In this document: positions 1-7,326 of the stretch, piece after piece | Numbering within the stretch: the first letter of the stretch is position 1 | How the letters are laid out: every line of letters starts with the position of its first letter | NCBI GenBank assembly: GCA_017632345.1 | Contig: JAGBRL010000086.1 | Location: 1 to 40,375, forward strand | Source: Paludibacteraceae bacterium | GTDB lineage: Bacteria; Bacteroidota; Bacteroidia; Bacteroidales; Paludibacteraceae | DNA: 40,375 nucleotides | Reading direction: 5' to 3' | The notes under the pieces: model-generated | The model's input: only the letters and a program-made list of their open reading frames with translations | What the model was told of the DNA's origin: nothing | Database searches by the model: none | Translations under genes and position numbers: made by a program

Positions 1-87
1 GAAAAGAAGTGGACGCAACCAATTCATAATTGGGGCTTGATTATGAACCAATTTATTCTTATTTTTGAAAACAGAATTCAGATATAG
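1..87 (+). CDS. IS256-family (mutator) transposase, C-terminal end only
   Basis: The window opens inside a reading frame of 28 codons that ends with TAG at 85-87. The visible peptide includes WTQPIHNWGLIMNQF and IFENRIQI. The pattern W-x-x-P-I-x-N-W followed by N-Q-(F/L)-x-I-x-F-E-x-R is typical of the C-terminus of IS256/mutator-type transposases, which are DDE enzymes that move the element by cut or copy transposition. A matching insertion-sequence end follows within 54 bp, which supports the call. The rest of the gene lies to the left of the window, so it cannot be judged whether the transposase is intact. Confidence 0.6.
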   Translation, partial: EKKWTQPIHNWGLIMNQFILIFENRIQI

Positions 88-141
88 GAGATTATACCTG
101 AATCCCGTATTCTACATTTACACAAAATTATGTACAGTGCC
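1..141 (+). mobile_element. Right end of an IS256-family insertion sequence
   Basis: The transposase C-terminus (1-87) is followed by an A+T-rich tail ending at 117-141 with TTTACACAAAATTATGTACA and then GTGCC. Ends of IS256-family elements commonly read inwards as GGCACTGT...TTTTGTGTAAA, which is the reverse complement of this stretch, so the element probably ends at 141. The element stops 18 bp beyond the stop codon of the convergent glycosyltransferase gene, which it therefore leaves intact. The left end and the target duplication (expected 8-9 bp, right copy starting GAAAAGCC) lie outside the window. Confidence 0.55.
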
Positions 142-159
142 GAAAAGCCAGAGCATAAT

Positions 160-1413
160 TTATAGGAGTTGCCTGTAAACATCTATGTGTTTTTTTGCTA
201 TAATTTCAGATGTGAAGTTGGAAGAAATTTTTATTCTTGCATTCGTACACAATTTATTGTAGTCGGATTCAAATAGGATCCATCTTATGCCATTGGCGAA
301 GTCTTTAACATCTGGATATTTTGCGAGGTAACCGTTGCTTTTGTGATTTATTATGTCGGTTGTGCCACTATTGTCAAATGCTATTGTGGGGACTCCGCAA
401 GCCATAGACTCTGTAAGGGTTTGACCAAAAGTCTCATATTTTGAGGGTACTGCTGTTATATCTGAAGCATTGTATAAAGTGACAATGGTTGCAATGCTGC
501 TAATATTTCCCATTAACCTAAAATCTGTTTTTAAGGAAGATACAAGTCCTGGTTCTTTTAGGTTTCCAAAAAGAACCAAAAGTATGTTTTTGTTATCTAA
601 TAAGTTTAAAGCTTCTATTAAAAATGCGAGCCCTTTATTTTCGTCATTTAAATTAGCAGCTCCCATCAATATTATTTTTTTCTCAGGAGGCAAGCCTAAT
701 TGGGTGCGACATGATAATTTGTTCTTTGGATAAAAAAGATTTGTGTCAATAGCATTAGGAATAACAGAATGTTTTGTTCTTTTTGTAATAAGACTCTTCT
801 GGACCATATTATCTAACCAAAAGCTAACAGATATGAATTTGACGTTGCCAGACAGTATATTCATTTTTTTTTTGAATATTGTTCTGGAAATGTCATTTTC
901 TTTAGAAGAGTTAATCAAGTAACAGTGTCCACAACCAGATTCAAAGTTAGAACAGCCAAAAGAGTGGTGGCAAATTCCAGTACTATACCACATGTCATGA
1001 AGTGTCAAGACAATAGGTTTACCTAATTTTTTAAGTTTTTCTATATCTTTTAAAGACAAAAAACCTTGATTTATCCAATGGATATGAATTACATCTACAT
1101 TTGCAATCTCTTTTAATTTGCTTATATCAGAACCTGTATTCGCAATAGAGACTTTGAATAAATTTGGTTTGCAGAAACCATTATTTATAAATATTACCAG
1201 GCGTTCCCAGCAAAAACGAATAAAAAATAAAATGTGAGAGAAAAAGTTTTTATCAACAGATAAAACATAAGGGTCTTCTGTTGACTTATCTCTGACTATA
1301 GAAATAACATCAATACCTTCTTGTCTTAGGGCGGATGCCAATCTATTGCAAGCAACAGCAGCACCTCCATTTTGTTCGGAAGTATTAATTAGTGCGATTT
1401 TCATTTTTGTCAT
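160..1413 (-). CDS. Glycosyltransferase family 4 protein
   Basis: This 417-residue protein looks like a GT-B fold, GT4-type retaining glycosyltransferase that transfers a sugar from a nucleotide donor during surface polysaccharide or glycan synthesis in the cytoplasm. The N-terminus has the strand-loop KIALINTSEQNGGAAVA, typical of the acceptor-side Rossmann domain. LTLHDMWYSTG lies in the middle, and a cysteine-rich stretch with four Cys (CHHSFGCSNFESGCGHC) is common in one Bacteroidota GT4 branch. The C-terminal donor domain shows VPNAIDTNLFYP, IILMGAANL and the diagnostic PSKYETFGQTLTESMACG (the E-x7-E motif). It starts 3 nt after the end of the upstream SUMF1-like gene, so the two probably form one transcript. 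M4 is an equally possible start. The sugar and acceptor cannot be told from sequence. Confidence 0.85.
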   Translation of the reverse strand: MTKMKIALINTSEQNGGAAVACNRLASALRQEGIDVISIVRDKSTEDPYVLSVDKNFFSHILFFIRFCWERLVIFINNGFCKPNLFKVSIANTGSDISKLKEIANVDVIHIHWINQGFLSLKDIEKLKKLGKPIVLTLHDMWYSTGICHHSFGCSNFESGCGHCYLINSSKENDISRTIFKKKMNILSGNVKFISVSFWLDNMVQKSLITKRTKHSVIPNAIDTNLFYPKNKLSCRTQLGLPPEKKIILMGAANLNDENKGLAFLIEALNLLDNKNILLVLFGNLKEPGLVSSLKTDFRLMGNISSIATIVTLYNASDITAVPSKYETFGQTLTESMACGVPTIAFDNSGTTDIINHKSNGYLAKYPDVKDFANGIRWILFESDYNKLCTNARIKISSNFTSEIIAKKHIDVYRQLL

Positions 1414-1416
1414 ACA

Positions 1417-2187
1417 TTATCTTTCTCTTTCCAGCACCAGCCGGAGTCCTAAGTTGTAATCTCTCAAGTTACGCTTGTCTCTTCCTCTGTAAGAGGTCCA
1501 ACAGCGGTGAGCGCGAGTCCATCCGCCTCCCCGGTCTATTTTCACTTCTCCGTCTGCCGGGCCGGAAGGATTTGCTGTTTCTTCGTCTTTATAAGGCTCA
1601 TACCAGTCAAAACACCACTCCCAGACATTTCCGTTCATGTCATACAGTCCCAATTCATTAGGTTTTTTAGTTTTAACTTTATGAGTAGAACCGTTGCTAT
1701 TATGTTCTGTCCAAGCTACCTCGTCAAGGTCGTTGCTTCCTGCATATACATACCCGTTGCTTTTGTGGCCACCTCTTGCGGCATACTCCCATTCGGCCTC
1801 GGTTGGAAGCCTGAATTTTTCACCAGTGATCTGATTCAGCTTTTCAATAAAAGCGATGCAGTCGTCCCATGAGACTTGTTCTACGGGATGGTTGTCTTTT
1901 TTGAAGAAAGAAGGGTTGTCACCCATTATGGCTACCCATAAATCTTGTGTCACTTCAGTTTCTGCAATGTAATAATCACTTAGGCTCACTTTATGGACAG
2001 GAGACTCTATCTCTTTTGCATACACTTTCTGATTTTTTGCTGCTCCCATTTCAAATGTGCCGCCATTTACTTTTATCATTTTAAATTCAACGCTATTCGC
2101 CTGAGTTGTAACGGAGTATTTTCTTACGGAACATCCGCTCAGAAGAAATATTGCTCCAAACAATAAGAAAAGGTTCTTCGTCTTCAT
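1417..2187 (-). CDS. SUMF1/FGE-domain lipoprotein
   Basis: This 256-residue protein begins with a lipoprotein signal peptide (hydrophobic run, then LLSGC lipobox), so it is probably anchored in an outer or inner membrane leaflet after LspA cleavage. The rest is one formylglycine-generating-enzyme-like (SUMF1) domain: GGTFEMGA near the start, EVTQDLWVAIMGDNPSFF, HPVEQVSWDDCIAFIEKLN, RLPTEAEWEYAARGG, LGLYDMNGNVWEW and a final GLRLVLERER. Near the end RGGGWTRAHRCWTSYRGRD carries one cysteine, whereas genuine sulfatase-activating FGEs use two in this region, so it is probably a non-catalytic or differently acting relative such as those in Bacteroidota surface and gliding systems. I chose the ATG at 2187 over an in-frame TTG at 2193. 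It lies in tandem with the downstream glycosyltransferase gene. Confidence 0.8.
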   Translation of the reverse strand: MKTKNLFLLFGAIFLLSGCSVRKYSVTTQANSVEFKMIKVNGGTFEMGAAKNQKVYAKEIESPVHKVSLSDYYIAETEVTQDLWVAIMGDNPSFFKKDNHPVEQVSWDDCIAFIEKLNQITGEKFRLPTEAEWEYAARGGHKSNGYVYAGSNDLDEVAWTEHNSNGSTHKVKTKKPNELGLYDMNGNVWEWCFDWYEPYKDEETANPSGPADGEVKIDRGGGWTRAHRCWTSYRGRDKRNLRDYNLGLRLVLERER

Positions 2188-2202
2188 GTTCAATAAAAAT
2201 CA

Positions 2203-2236
2203 TAAAACGCAAAACGACCCGCCATCAGCGAGTCGT
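2203..2236 (-). terminator. Rho-independent terminator after rpsT
   Basis: On the minus strand ACGACTCGC and GCGGGTCGT form a 9-bp stem with one G-U pair around a TGATG loop, followed by TTTTGCGTTTT. It lies 21 bp past the rpsT stop codon and separates it from the SUMF1-like gene. Confidence 0.7.
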
Positions 2237-2257
2237 GTATGCTTTGTAAGATACTGA

Positions 2258-2509
2258 TTACAACTTGTTAACCATCTTAGCCAACTTAGACTTCAAATTG
2301 CCAGCTTTGTTCTTGTGGATAACGTTCTTCTTTGCCAACTTGTCCAACATAGAACTTACTTTTGGAAGCAATTCTACTGCAGCTTCTTTTTCTTTTGTTG
2401 CACGCAACTTGCGAACAGCATTTCTCGCAGTCTTTGCGTAGTATCTATTTTCCAATCTTCTTTTATCAGCCTGTCTGATTCTTTTGATTGATGATTTGTG
2501 ATTTGCCAT
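2258..2509 (-). CDS. rpsT: 30S ribosomal protein S20
   Basis: This 83-residue, very basic protein is S20, which binds 16S rRNA in the body of the small subunit. The start [20 protein letters not shown] matches the conserved N-terminus, and [17 protein letters not shown] and [19 protein letters not shown] fit the family helices. Length is normal (usually 83-90). It lies 24 bp downstream of two tRNA-Glu genes on the same strand, so co-transcription from the promoter at 2753-2783 is likely, with a terminator just after its stop. Confidence 0.97.
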   Translation of the reverse strand: MANHKSSIKRIRQADKRRLENRYYAKTARNAVRKLRATKEKEAAVELLPKVSSMLDKLAKKNVIHKNKAGNLKSKLAKMVNKL

Positions 2510-2533
2510 CTTGTATATCCTTTTTATTGTTAG

Positions 2534-2605
2534 TAGCCCATAGGAGAATCGAACTCCTCTTTCAAGAATGAAAATCTTGCGTCCTAACCGATAGACGAAT
2601 GGGCC
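2534..2605 (-). tRNA. tRNA-Glu (UUC), copy 2
   Basis: The minus strand folds as a cloverleaf of 72 nt: acceptor GGCCCAT pairing with ATGGGCT (terminal G-U), a D arm, an anticodon stem CAAGA/TCTTG enclosing loop TTTTCAT (anticodon UUC, glutamate), and a T arm with the GTTCGATTC loop. No CCA is encoded. It is identical to the copy at 2640-2711, 34 bp away. Confidence 0.95.
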
Positions 2606-2639
2606 AGCCTGAAAACCGCCTTGCGACAGTTAATTTTGG

Positions 2640-2711
2640 TAGCCCATAGGAGAATCGAACTCCTCTTTCAAGAATGAAAATCTTGCGTCCTAACCGATAG
2701 ACGAATGGGCC
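2640..2711 (-). tRNA. tRNA-Glu (UUC), copy 1
   Basis: This is the promoter-proximal member of the tandem pair, identical over its 72 nt to the copy at 2534-2605, with anticodon UUC and no encoded CCA. The duplicated TAGCCCATAGGAGAATCG end is easy to see in both. The spacer between the two shows no further gene. Confidence 0.95.
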
Positions 2712-2752
2712 TTACCATTATTGCAACCAGTCTTTATTTCTGTTTTGCGTTG

Positions 2753-2783
2753 CAAAGGTATCGCTTATTTTTGATTCTGCAAA
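2753..2783 (-). promoter_or_regulatory. Bacteroidota-type promoter for tRNA-Glu/tRNA-Glu/rpsT
   Basis: On the minus strand a -33 TTTG (2783-2780) is followed after exactly 19 nt by a -7 TACCTTTG (2760-2753). This matches the primary sigma factor consensus TTTG-N19/20-TAnnTTTG, and it ends about 42 bp before the first tRNA. Confidence 0.75.
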
Positions 2784-2885
2784 TATTTCCGAGGTTTTTT
2801 TTTGAAAAAAATTAAAATTTTTACTTCAGGATATGGTAAATGTTTGAAAATCATTATTTTATAATTTCGGCCTTTTGCTTTTTAT

Positions 2886-3070
2886 TTTAAGGCAACTTCT
2901 ATAAATCACGATTTTTCATTGTTCTTGTAATAAAATCCGTCTCGGATTCTTTTGAATTCATATTCTTGTCTTGCTCATAACTCGATGTCTGCATCGCTCC
3001 TTTGCGAATATAATCAACCTAAGCAAAATGCTCTTCAAGATCATCTAGACTTGATTTACAGAAGTTGCCA
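2886..3070 (-). repeat. MITE-like intergenic repeat, family 1, copy A
   Basis: The 416-bp gap 2712-3127 holds this element beyond the tRNA promoter. Its ends are inverted repeats: AAGGCAACTTCTATAAATC at the left and, inverted, GGCAACTTCTGTAAATC at the right. Read on the minus strand, the interior GATTATATTCGCAAAGGAGC and the TATGAGCAAGAC block match copy B at 4518-4694. The minus strand also carries a 31-codon open frame (starting MQTSSYEQDK, behind AAAGGAG) that ends inside the left terminal repeat. It may be a relic of the parent element. Confidence 0.6.
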
Positions 3071-3110
3071 TAACAAAAACGGCAGAATCTTACGTCCGCC
3101 GTTTTTGTTA
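3071..3110 (-). terminator. Terminator after kdsD
   Basis: TAACAAAAACGGC and GCCGTTTTTGTTA form a perfect 13-bp inverted repeat around a 14-nt loop, with A/T runs on both arms. It begins 18 bp after the kdsD stop codon and directly abuts repeat copy A. Confidence 0.75.
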
Positions 3111-3127
3111 CTGTTATAATCGCCTTG

Positions 3128-3727
3128 TTATTTGCTTTGTTCGCGAGACTTTTCGCCAAGATATCCGCCATGATGGCGTTTTGCATATTCTGCGTTGGTG
3201 AAAGATATAGCTTTCATTGTGCTAACCACAAGGATATCGCCAATAACCGTCATTGCGGTAGTGGAGGTGGTAGGAGTCAGTCCGAGCAAGCACACCTCTT
3301 TCGGATTGCCGGTGAAGAGGCATATGTCAGTATCTTTTGCAAGCTGGCTCTCTTTGTTGCCGGTGATCACAATAAATTTCAAGTCAGGATGCAATCCGCG
3401 CGCCAGAGACACAAGTTCCACGATTTCGCGGGTCTTGCCAGAGTTTGAGATGAGGAGCATCACGTCGTTAGGCTGGATTACGCCCAGGTCGCCGTGCTGC
3501 GCTTCGCTTGGGTGCAGAAATACGGACGGCGTTCCGGTCGAGCTGAATGTTGTGGCGATGTTCATCGCAATCTGTCCGGCCTTGCCCATGCCGCTTGTCA
3601 CAAGTTTTCCCTTTTTGTTGTGGACCTGCTCGACGATTAAGTTCACAGCCTTTTTGTAGTCGTCTGTAACCGGAATGTTGAGGACAGACTCCGCCTCATG
3701 TCTGAGTATCGCTTTTATATCTTCCAT
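3128..3727 (-). CDS. kdsD: D-arabinose-5-phosphate isomerase, SIS domain only
   Basis: This 199-residue protein interconverts ribulose 5-phosphate and arabinose 5-phosphate, the first step towards KDO for lipopolysaccharide in the cytoplasm. The SIS fold is clear: KLVTSGMGKAGQIA, HPSEAQHGDLG, LLISNSGKTREIVEL, and the family signature LTPTTSTTAMTVIGDIL, followed by AKRHHGGYLGEK with the conserved histidines. The usual KdsD/GutQ proteins are about 320 residues and carry a CBS pair. That part is absent here, and short KdsD proteins of this type are known in Bacteroides. It has a candidate promoter at 3748-3755 and its own terminator, so it is probably transcribed alone. Confidence 0.85.
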   Translation of the reverse strand: MEDIKAILRHEAESVLNIPVTDDYKKAVNLIVEQVHNKKGKLVTSGMGKAGQIAMNIATTFSSTGTPSVFLHPSEAQHGDLGVIQPNDVMLLISNSGKTREIVELVSLARGLHPDLKFIVITGNKESQLAKDTDICLFTGNPKEVCLLGLTPTTSTTAMTVIGDILVVSTMKAISFTNAEYAKRHHGGYLGEKSREQSK

Positions 3728-3747
3728 ACTTTATTATATTTATTTTG

Positions 3748-3755
3748 CAAAGATA
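3748..3755 (-). promoter_or_regulatory. -7 element upstream of kdsD
   Basis: TATCTTTG on the minus strand fits the Bacteroidota -7 consensus, 20 bp before the kdsD ATG. No good TTTG is seen 19-20 nt further upstream, so only the -7 half is supported. Confidence 0.4.
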
Positions 3756-3818
3756 GCATCATGACAAATAAAATTTGCGAGAATAGCGCATTTTTTTATC
3801 TGAAAGTTGAGAAAGATG

Positions 3819-4364
3819 TCACACATCCAACTCTTTTTCCAACTCGTAGAAACATTCGAACACATCATTTACCGGAGTAATTCTCTTGCGGTATATATTA
3901 GGAGTGAACCTTTCAGCGAAAGCCTGTTCCATTTGTGCGATGAGATGGTCGTAAAAACCGTTCTGATTGAACAGAATGACGCGTTTCAGGTGGCATCCTA
4001 TTTGTCCGCAGGCCACAACGTGAAAGATTTCGTCCCAAGTCCCGAATCCGCCGGGCAGGGCCACGAACACGTCTGCCGTCTCCATCATGCGGTTTTTCCT
4101 CTCCACCATGTCGGCGGTTATTATGAGCTGGTCTGCGGTGCGGCTTGCAAGCCCGTTGTCGTACATCATCTGAGGTAAAATGCCGATGACGCAACCTCCT
4201 GCATTTTTCACGCTTTTAGCAAGGCACTCCATAAGCCCTTGGGCTGTTCCGCCATAGACAATAGAGTGTCCGTTGCGCCCAATCCATTCGCCAAGCCGTT
4301 CTGTTTCATTATAATAGACCGGCTCCAAATTGTCACTTGCCGAACAAAAAACTCCTATTTTCAT
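3819..4364 (-). CDS. LOG-family (TIGR00730) nucleotide phosphoribohydrolase
   Basis: This 181-residue protein belongs to the LOG family, cytoplasmic enzymes that release the base from (cytokinin-type) nucleoside 5'-monophosphates, long misannotated as lysine decarboxylases. It starts MKIGVFCSASDNL, has the nucleotide-binding VYGGTAQGLM and the hallmark PGGFGTWDE (PGGxGTxxE) with the catalytic arginine region MVERKNRMME just before. The open frame continues 47 codons upstream, but the conserved fold begins at the ATG at 4364 and the extra residues do not look like protein sequence of the family. The physiological substrate in Bacteroidota is not settled. Confidence 0.85.
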   Translation of the reverse strand: MKIGVFCSASDNLEPVYYNETERLGEWIGRNGHSIVYGGTAQGLMECLAKSVKNAGGCVIGILPQMMYDNGLASRTADQLIITADMVERKNRMMETADVFVALPGGFGTWDEIFHVVACGQIGCHLKRVILFNQNGFYDHLIAQMEQAFAERFTPNIYRKRITPVNDVFECFYELEKELDV

Positions 4365-4517
4365 GATGCAGTCCGTTTCTTGCCGTAAATATATGAAATA
4401 TTTTAAAAGATTTGCGAAGAGATGTGTAAAAATTCTTACATTTGCGAAATAAAAGGCACTCCCTTGCGTTGTTTTTTGTGCGTAGAGGTGTGGAAACTTG
4501 TTCATTTTGAGGCTCTC

Positions 4518-4694
4518 TTTTAAGTGGCTTCTATAAATTATAAATTAGTGCGAGGTGATTTAGAAAGACGTTTTGTTTAGGCTGATTATATTTGCGAAGG
4601 AGCGATGCGGATACAGCATCGGGCAAATATGAGCAAGGCGGATAAAATGGATTGATGCAGAGATGTTCGGACGTAATTTATAAAATAGGCCTTT
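4518..4694 (+). repeat. MITE-like intergenic repeat, family 1, copy B
   Basis: This element fills most of the 408-bp gap 4365-4772. The left end is TTTTAAGTGGCTTCTATAAA and the right end reads inverted AAGGCCTATTTTATAAATT. The core TTTAGGCTGATTATATTTGC, GGAGCGATGCGG and ATATGAGCAAGGC aligns with the minus strand of copy A at 2886-3070, so the two copies flank kdsD and the LOG gene in opposite orientation. The rest of the gap is A+T-rich. I see no gene in it. Confidence 0.6.
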
Positions 4695-4772
4695 GAAGAG
4701 TCTGTTTTCTGAGAATGACAGTTTTGTTTTGAATGAATAAAAACATTTGAATTAATAATATCTAATTAACCA

Positions 4773-6659
4773 ATGAAACGACATTTTTTATTAACGCTGT
4801 TAGCGTGTTTGCTCGGCGTTCAGGTTTTCGCTCTTGATTATTCGAACGAAAACAGCAGCTACAACAACAATTACGTAGCGGAGTGGGGACAGCTTAAGCT
4901 TGTGGGCAATCAGCTTTGTTCTGAAAACGGGCAGCCAGTGCAGCTCAGAGGTTGGAGTACTCACGGAAAACAGTGGCACGGAAGCTGTTTTGACGGCAGA
5001 GAGGACTTTGAAGGCATGAAGAAACTGGGCGCTAACATTGCCCGTATCGCCATGTATATTAACGAGGGCGGATGGGTTGACCTCAATTGGATCAAGGATT
5101 GTGTGAAATGGACTAATGAGTTAGGCATGTATTGTCTTGTCGATTGGCACATATTGACACCGGGAAATCCTAACGACGGCTCTTATAACGGTGCAGAGAA
5201 CTTCTTCAGGGAACTTTCGCAGTGGGTTAAGCAGTCTGGCTATAAAAACGTTGTTTATGAAATATGCAACGAGCCGAACGAAGATACAGAGGGAGACATT
5301 TATCGACCTAATGTATGGAAACAGATTAAGGAGTATTGCGAAAAGATTCTTCCTGTGATTGCAAATAACGACCCGGGCGCTGTGGTGCTTGTCGGAACTC
5401 CGCAGTGGGACAAGGCTCTTGTTTTCCCGATGGAAGACCCTATTAATACTTACGGGCTTAATGTGTTGTACACGTTCCATCATTATACTTGCGACCAGCA
5501 GCAGTTCTTGGGCATTTTGTCGAGCGCGGCTGCGTTTGTCCCTGTGTTCGTTTCTGAATGGGGTTTGACTGAAGATCAGGGAGGTGCTGATGGACAAGTC
5601 TGCGAAGATGGTGGCGACAACCTCATGAAGATCTGTAACGGTGAGAACCTAGGTAATCAGAAGATTAGCTGGTGTAACTGGAGCTGGTCTCCGGACGGAA
5701 GAAGCTCTTCTGCTCTCAACAGTTGCGGAAACTATAGCGAAGGAAATTTGAGACAGTCTGGAAAGTATATCTTGAAACAGCTTAGAAAAGGAGACAATTT
5801 CTTGTCCAGCTCTTCTTCGCCGTACCAGAACAGCCCGCAGGTTATCAAAGAGACCGAAGACAGCTACATCGCTTTGGAAAAATATGATGAAGACGGACAG
5901 AACAAGGCGTTTTTCGAATATGACGACAAAGGCTGGCTTTTTGACATCAATGGTACTTGTAACGCGGGCGGAGAGGCCAGAAAGGACGAGTGCGTGGACT
6001 TGGGCACAACAGGCAAGGAAGAGCCTTTCTATTACAACTTGGGTTACGTGGTTGCCGGCGAATGGGTCAAATATACTGTAAATGTTGAAAAGGAAGGTAT
6101 TTATGAGTTTGAAACATACACTAACAATCACATAGACAATAATGTGTTTGGTATTTGTGTGGACGGCGAGAGCGCGATTGTGGATGAAAACGGCAACGAC
6201 ACTTATAAGGCTCTGAAGCTCAGAACCAGCGGAAATGGTGACGCAAATGACGGTTACGGCGAATGGGGATGGACAACTCCTTACTCGCAGCATAAAGACG
6301 GAAAGTTCTACATCCGATTCAAAAAGGCTGGCATTCAGACGCTTGGCATATCGTTTATGTCGTCGTGCGCAGGTCTTGGCTCGCTTAAGTTCAAGGCTCT
6401 GAACCCTACAAACAACATCAGTGTCAAGAGTGATGTTGAGGTTCGCGTTTGGCCTAATCCGGTAGAAAACGGAAACTTCAGCATCAGTCTGAGTGAAGAC
6501 GCAAAGGTGTCTATCGTATCATGTCAGGGTGTTTGCGTGTTTGACAAGAACATTGAAAAAGGTGAAAACTCGATAAACGCTTCTTTCCCGGCAGGCGTCT
6601 ATATGCTTTCGGTTAAGACGGAAAACAGCAGCGTGGTTAAAAAGCTTATCGTGAAATAA
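4773..6659 (+). CDS. Secreted GH5 endoglucanase/mannanase with CBM and T9SS sorting domain
   Basis: This 628-residue extracellular glycoside hydrolase family 5 enzyme cleaves beta-1,4-linked glucan or mannan. After a signal peptide (cleavage near A20) the GH5 barrel runs to about residue 335. LRGWSTHG marks its start, the acid/base is E167 in EICNEPNE and the nucleophile is E262 in VSEWGL, with FHHY between. Residues about 360-550 look like a CBM6/35-type beta-sandwich (GYVVAGEWVKYTVNVEKEG). The last 75 residues are a type A Por/T9SS sorting domain: VWPNPVENG, then FPAGVYMLSV and a terminal KKLIVK. A strong terminator follows. Subfamily and substrate cannot be fixed by eye. Confidence 0.88.
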   Translation: MKRHFLLTLLACLLGVQVFALDYSNENSSYNNNYVAEWGQLKLVGNQLCSENGQPVQLRGWSTHGKQWHGSCFDGREDFEGMKKLGANIARIAMYINEGGWVDLNWIKDCVKWTNELGMYCLVDWHILTPGNPNDGSYNGAENFFRELSQWVKQSGYKNVVYEICNEPNEDTEGDIYRPNVWKQIKEYCEKILPVIANNDPGAVVLVGTPQWDKALVFPMEDPINTYGLNVLYTFHHYTCDQQQFLGILSSAAAFVPVFVSEWGLTEDQGGADGQVCEDGGDNLMKICNGENLGNQKISWCNWSWSPDGRSSSALNSCGNYSEGNLRQSGKYILKQLRKGDNFLSSSSSPYQNSPQVIKETEDSYIALEKYDEDGQNKAFFEYDDKGWLFDINGTCNAGGEARKDECVDLGTTGKEEPFYYNLGYVVAGEWVKYTVNVEKEGIYEFETYTNNHIDNNVFGICVDGESAIVDENGNDTYKALKLRTSGNGDANDGYGEWGWTTPYSQHKDGKFYIRFKKAGIQTLGISFMSSCAGLGSLKFKALNPTNNISVKSDVEVRVWPNPVENGNFSISLSEDAKVSIVSCQGVCVFDKNIEKGENSINASFPAGVYMLSVKTENSSVVKKLIVK

Positions 6660-6678
6660 GTTTGATGCGCTTAACGGC

Positions 6679-6713
6679 AAAAGGTCGTCAGATAAGTCTG
6701 GCGGCCTTTTTTA
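6679..6713 (+). terminator. Terminator after the GH5 gene
   Basis: AAAGGTCGTCAGA and TCTGGCGGCCTTT form a stem with two G-T wobbles around TAAG, followed by a T run. It begins 20 bp after the GH5 stop. The rest of the gap 6660-6980 is A+T-rich with a possible decayed copy of repeat family 1 (TTTTAAGTGGTCTAAATAAA near 6815) and the -7 element below. Confidence 0.75.
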
Positions 6714-6879
6714 TATTATGCGGTTTCGTGTTTTTTGCGAAGAAAGGAGTATCTTATCCAAGGCAAGTTACTTATATAGCTCATATTCACTCAGTAGCGA
6801 TGCCTCGGTCTAATTTTAAGTGGTCTAAATAAAAAATGAAAATTGCATGATTTTTTTAAAGTGTTAAAAACATATTCGT

Positions 6880-6887
6880 TATCTTTG
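6880..6887 (+). promoter_or_regulatory. -7 element upstream of speD
   Basis: TATCTTTG matches the Bacteroidota -7 consensus and lies 94 bp before the speD start. The -33 position has only an A/T run, so the promoter is half supported. It would give a leader of about 85 nt. Confidence 0.4.
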
Positions 6888-6980
6888 CAAAATTTAAAGG
6901 CTTTGGCGGTAGTTGTAATGAGGTTCGGGCTGCTTGCTGATGCAAAAAAGAATTTGTAGAACCTCTCGGAATTTCTAATA

Positions 6981-7313
6981 ATGGCAAAACAGTTATTGGT
7001 GGATTTTTATGGTTGTGATGATACAGCGCTAAACAACATCGACGTGTTAGCTGCAGTTGTGAGAAAAATTGTTGATAAAATAGACTCCGTGATAGTAGAG
7101 GAGAGTTATCATCTGTTTAAGCCTTACGGCATAACTTACGTTGCAATTATTGCGAAATCTCACGTTTCGATACATACGTGGCCTGAAAAAAACACAATTG
7201 CTTTGGATATTTTCTCGTGCGACGACGACCTTCCTCACGATTTTGTGGACGAATTGAAGGAGGATTTTCATGCGAAAGAATATCAGATGAATATGGTTCA
7301 ACGAAACGTTTAA
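6981..7313 (+). CDS. speD: S-adenosylmethionine decarboxylase proenzyme, class 1B type
   Basis: This 110-residue proenzyme decarboxylates S-adenosylmethionine, giving the aminopropyl donor for spermidine synthesis, and normally cleaves itself to form a pyruvoyl group. The family core SHVSIHTWPE is at residues 60-69 and LDIFSCDDD at 75-83. S60 aligns with the serine that becomes the pyruvoyl group, H65 and C80 with the catalytic His and Cys. The residue before S60 is lysine (AKSHVS), whereas most bacterial enzymes have glutamate-serine there. That is unusual at the cleavage bond but not known to be disabling. The partner aminopropyltransferase gene starts 14 bp downstream. Confidence 0.88.
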   Translation: MAKQLLVDFYGCDDTALNNIDVLAAVVRKIVDKIDSVIVEESYHLFKPYGITYVAIIAKSHVSIHTWPEKNTIALDIFSCDDDLPHDFVDELKEDFHAKEYQMNMVQRNV

Positions 7314-7326
7314 AGCGAAGAGTCCG

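Noticed and set aside
3819..4505. A longer LOG protein starting at 4505
   Set aside because: The extra 47 residues are not conserved-looking and cover A+T-rich intergenic DNA. The family N-terminus MKIGVFCSAS starts at 4364.
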